From Amphibiibacter pelophylacis (GTDB taxonomy: Bacteria; Pseudomonadota; Gammaproteobacteria; Burkholderiales; Burkholderiaceae_C), in the NCBI RefSeq assembly GCF_037688875.1, contig NZ_JAWDIE010000004.1, positions 1 through 64,000 on the forward strand: DNA of 64,000 nucleotides, given 5' to 3'. Shown piece by piece: positions 63,166 through 64,000 of this stretch. Numbering within the stretch: position 1 is the first letter of the stretch; each line of letters starts with the position of its first letter. The notes beneath the pieces are model-generated. The model was not told where the DNA came from. It made no database searches and saw only the letters and a program-made list of their open reading frames with translations. A program made the translations under genes and the position numbers.

Positions 63166-64000
63166 TCAGCTGTATTCGGCGGCCAGGTTCTCGAAGCGCG
63201 TGTTGCGCGCGACAAAGCCCAGCTTGACGGCGCCCACGGGGCCGTTACGGTGCTTGGCGATGATGATTTCCGCCACGCCCGGCTCCTTGCTGTTCTCTTT
63301 GTTGTAGTACTCGTCGCGGTAGATGAACATGATCAGGTCGGCATCCTGCTCGATGGCGCCCGATTCGCGCAGATCGCTCATCATGGGGCGCTTGTCGGTG
63401 CGCGACTCCACCCCCCGGTTGAGCTGCGACAGCGCCAGCACCGGGCACTGCAGCTCTTTGGCCAGGCCCTTGAGCCCGCGCGAGATCTCGCTGATTTCGT
63501 TGACGCGGTTCTCGTCGCCACCCCGCCCGGAGCCTGTCATCAGCTGCATGTAATCGACCACGATCAGCCCGACGCGGCCGCACAGGCGGGCGTGGCGGCG
63601 GGCGCGGGCACGCAGCTCGGACGAGGACAGGCCTGGCGTCTCATCGACCACCAGCGAGGCGCCCGCCAGGCGGTCCACGCACTCGGTCAGGCGGCCCCAT
63701 TCGTCGTCGGACAGCGCACCCGTGCGCAGGTGGCCCTGGTCGATGCGGCCCAGAGAACCGACCAGACGGTTGACGATCTGGTCCGCGCCCATTTCCATCG
63801 AGAAAATGATGACCGGCAGGCTTTCTTCCACCGCGACGTGCTGCGCGATGTTGAGCGCAAACGCCGTCTTGCCCATGGACGGGCGCGCCGCCAGCACGAT
63901 CAGGTCGCCCGGCTGCAGGCCCGAAGTCATGCGGTCCATGTCGTAAAAGCCGGTGCGCACGCCGGTGACGTCCTGCGCGCCGTTCTCGGCCAGTTCGACC
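63166..64000 (-). CDS. dnaB: Replicative DNA helicase DnaB (5' partial)
   Basis: The reading frame runs off the window end; 277 C-terminal residues are visible. They form the RecA-like helicase domain: VRTGFYDMDRMTSGLQPGDL, Walker A ARPSMGKTAFALNIA, Walker B LIVVDYMQLM, LSQLNRGVESR and the IYRDEYYN..GVAEIIIAKHRNGP end typical of DnaB. It unwinds DNA at the replication fork. The N-terminal primase-interaction domain lies outside the window. Confidence 0.96.
   Translation of the reverse strand, partial: VELAENGAQDVTGVRTGFYDMDRMTSGLQPGDLIVLAARPSMGKTAFALNIAQHVAVEESLPVIIFSMEMGADQIVNRLVGSLGRIDQGHLRTGALSDDEWGRLTECVDRLAGASLVVDETPGLSSSELRARARRHARLCGRVGLIVVDYMQLMTGSGRGGDENRVNEISEISRGLKGLAKELQCPVLALSQLNRGVESRTDKRPMMSDLRESGAIEQDADLIMFIYRDEYYNKENSKEPGVAEIIIAKHRNGPVGAVKLGFVARNTRFENLAAEYS

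Noticed and set aside
63147..63170. GC-rich inverted repeat between ribF and dnaB considered as a terminator.
   Set aside because: It spans both stop codons and could form a hairpin, but there is no T-run on either side, so it is only mentioned under ribF.

Overview
This is a high-GC chromosomal window from a betaproteobacterium of the Burkholderiales, most likely a Comamonadaceae-type organism. Several features point there: the three-gene pyruvate dehydrogenase cluster with a lipoyl domain fused to the E3 subunit; a Gcr-type membrane 'site-specific recombinase' next to etfBA; a DUF3579 gene divergent from argF; and a PAS kinase / FixJ-type regulator / folD / M3 peptidase run divergent from aceE. 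The assignment is inferred from gene content, since no rRNA gene is present.

Layout. 1-5.2 kb: a 5'-truncated DEAD-box helicase overlapping rluA, a tRNA-Thr(CGT), and a reverse-strand group nagZ-lipoprotein-DUF475. 5.4-12.6 kb: ppsA, then reverse nrdA-nrdB-histone H1-like gene behind a promoter covered by a pair of NrdR-type boxes. 12.8-20.2 kb: a membrane GGDEF-EAL protein, mog and an old-yellow-enzyme reductase, then a Cpx-like envelope stress locus (CpxP/Spy-like protein, response regulator, sensor kinase) preceded by a perfect CpxR-type box. 20.2-31 kb: a small unknown gene, the gcr-family gene, etfBA, and lpdA-aceF-aceE on the reverse strand. 31-39.4 kb: a large PAS sensor kinase with FixJ-type regulator, folD, prlC, a DUF4124/thioredoxin-like protein and a type II toxin-antitoxin pair. 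39.4-45 kb: DUF3579, argF, a parvulin, then fliS-fliT-ycgR behind a sigma-28-like promoter. 43.5-53.5 kb: mainly reverse-strand housekeeping genes (phrB, xerD, queG, glmM, folP, vapBC, ftsH, rlmE) with tsaE on the forward strand. 53.5-56.4 kb: yhbY and a displaced fliJ-fliK pair.

56.4-58.9 kb is a visibly AT-richer patch. It holds a truncated IS30-family transposase, a decayed IS5-family transposase, a second copy of the IS5-type end, two related 114-residue lipoproteins, a 103-residue unknown protein and a gene remnant. One lipoprotein has had its C-terminus rewritten by the IS end. This is the main accessory region and looks like the remains of a small horizontally acquired cargo next to the edge of the flagellar genes.

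58.9-64 kb returns to core genes: a membrane-anchored retropepsin-like protease, a hybrid sensor kinase, rsuA, ribF and the 3' part of dnaB. Translation and RNA maturation genes recur through the window (helicase, rluA, rsuA, rlmE, yhbY, queG, tsaE, tRNA-Thr), as do signalling genes (three sensor kinases, two stand-alone regulators, one c-di-GMP turnover enzyme and one c-di-GMP receptor).
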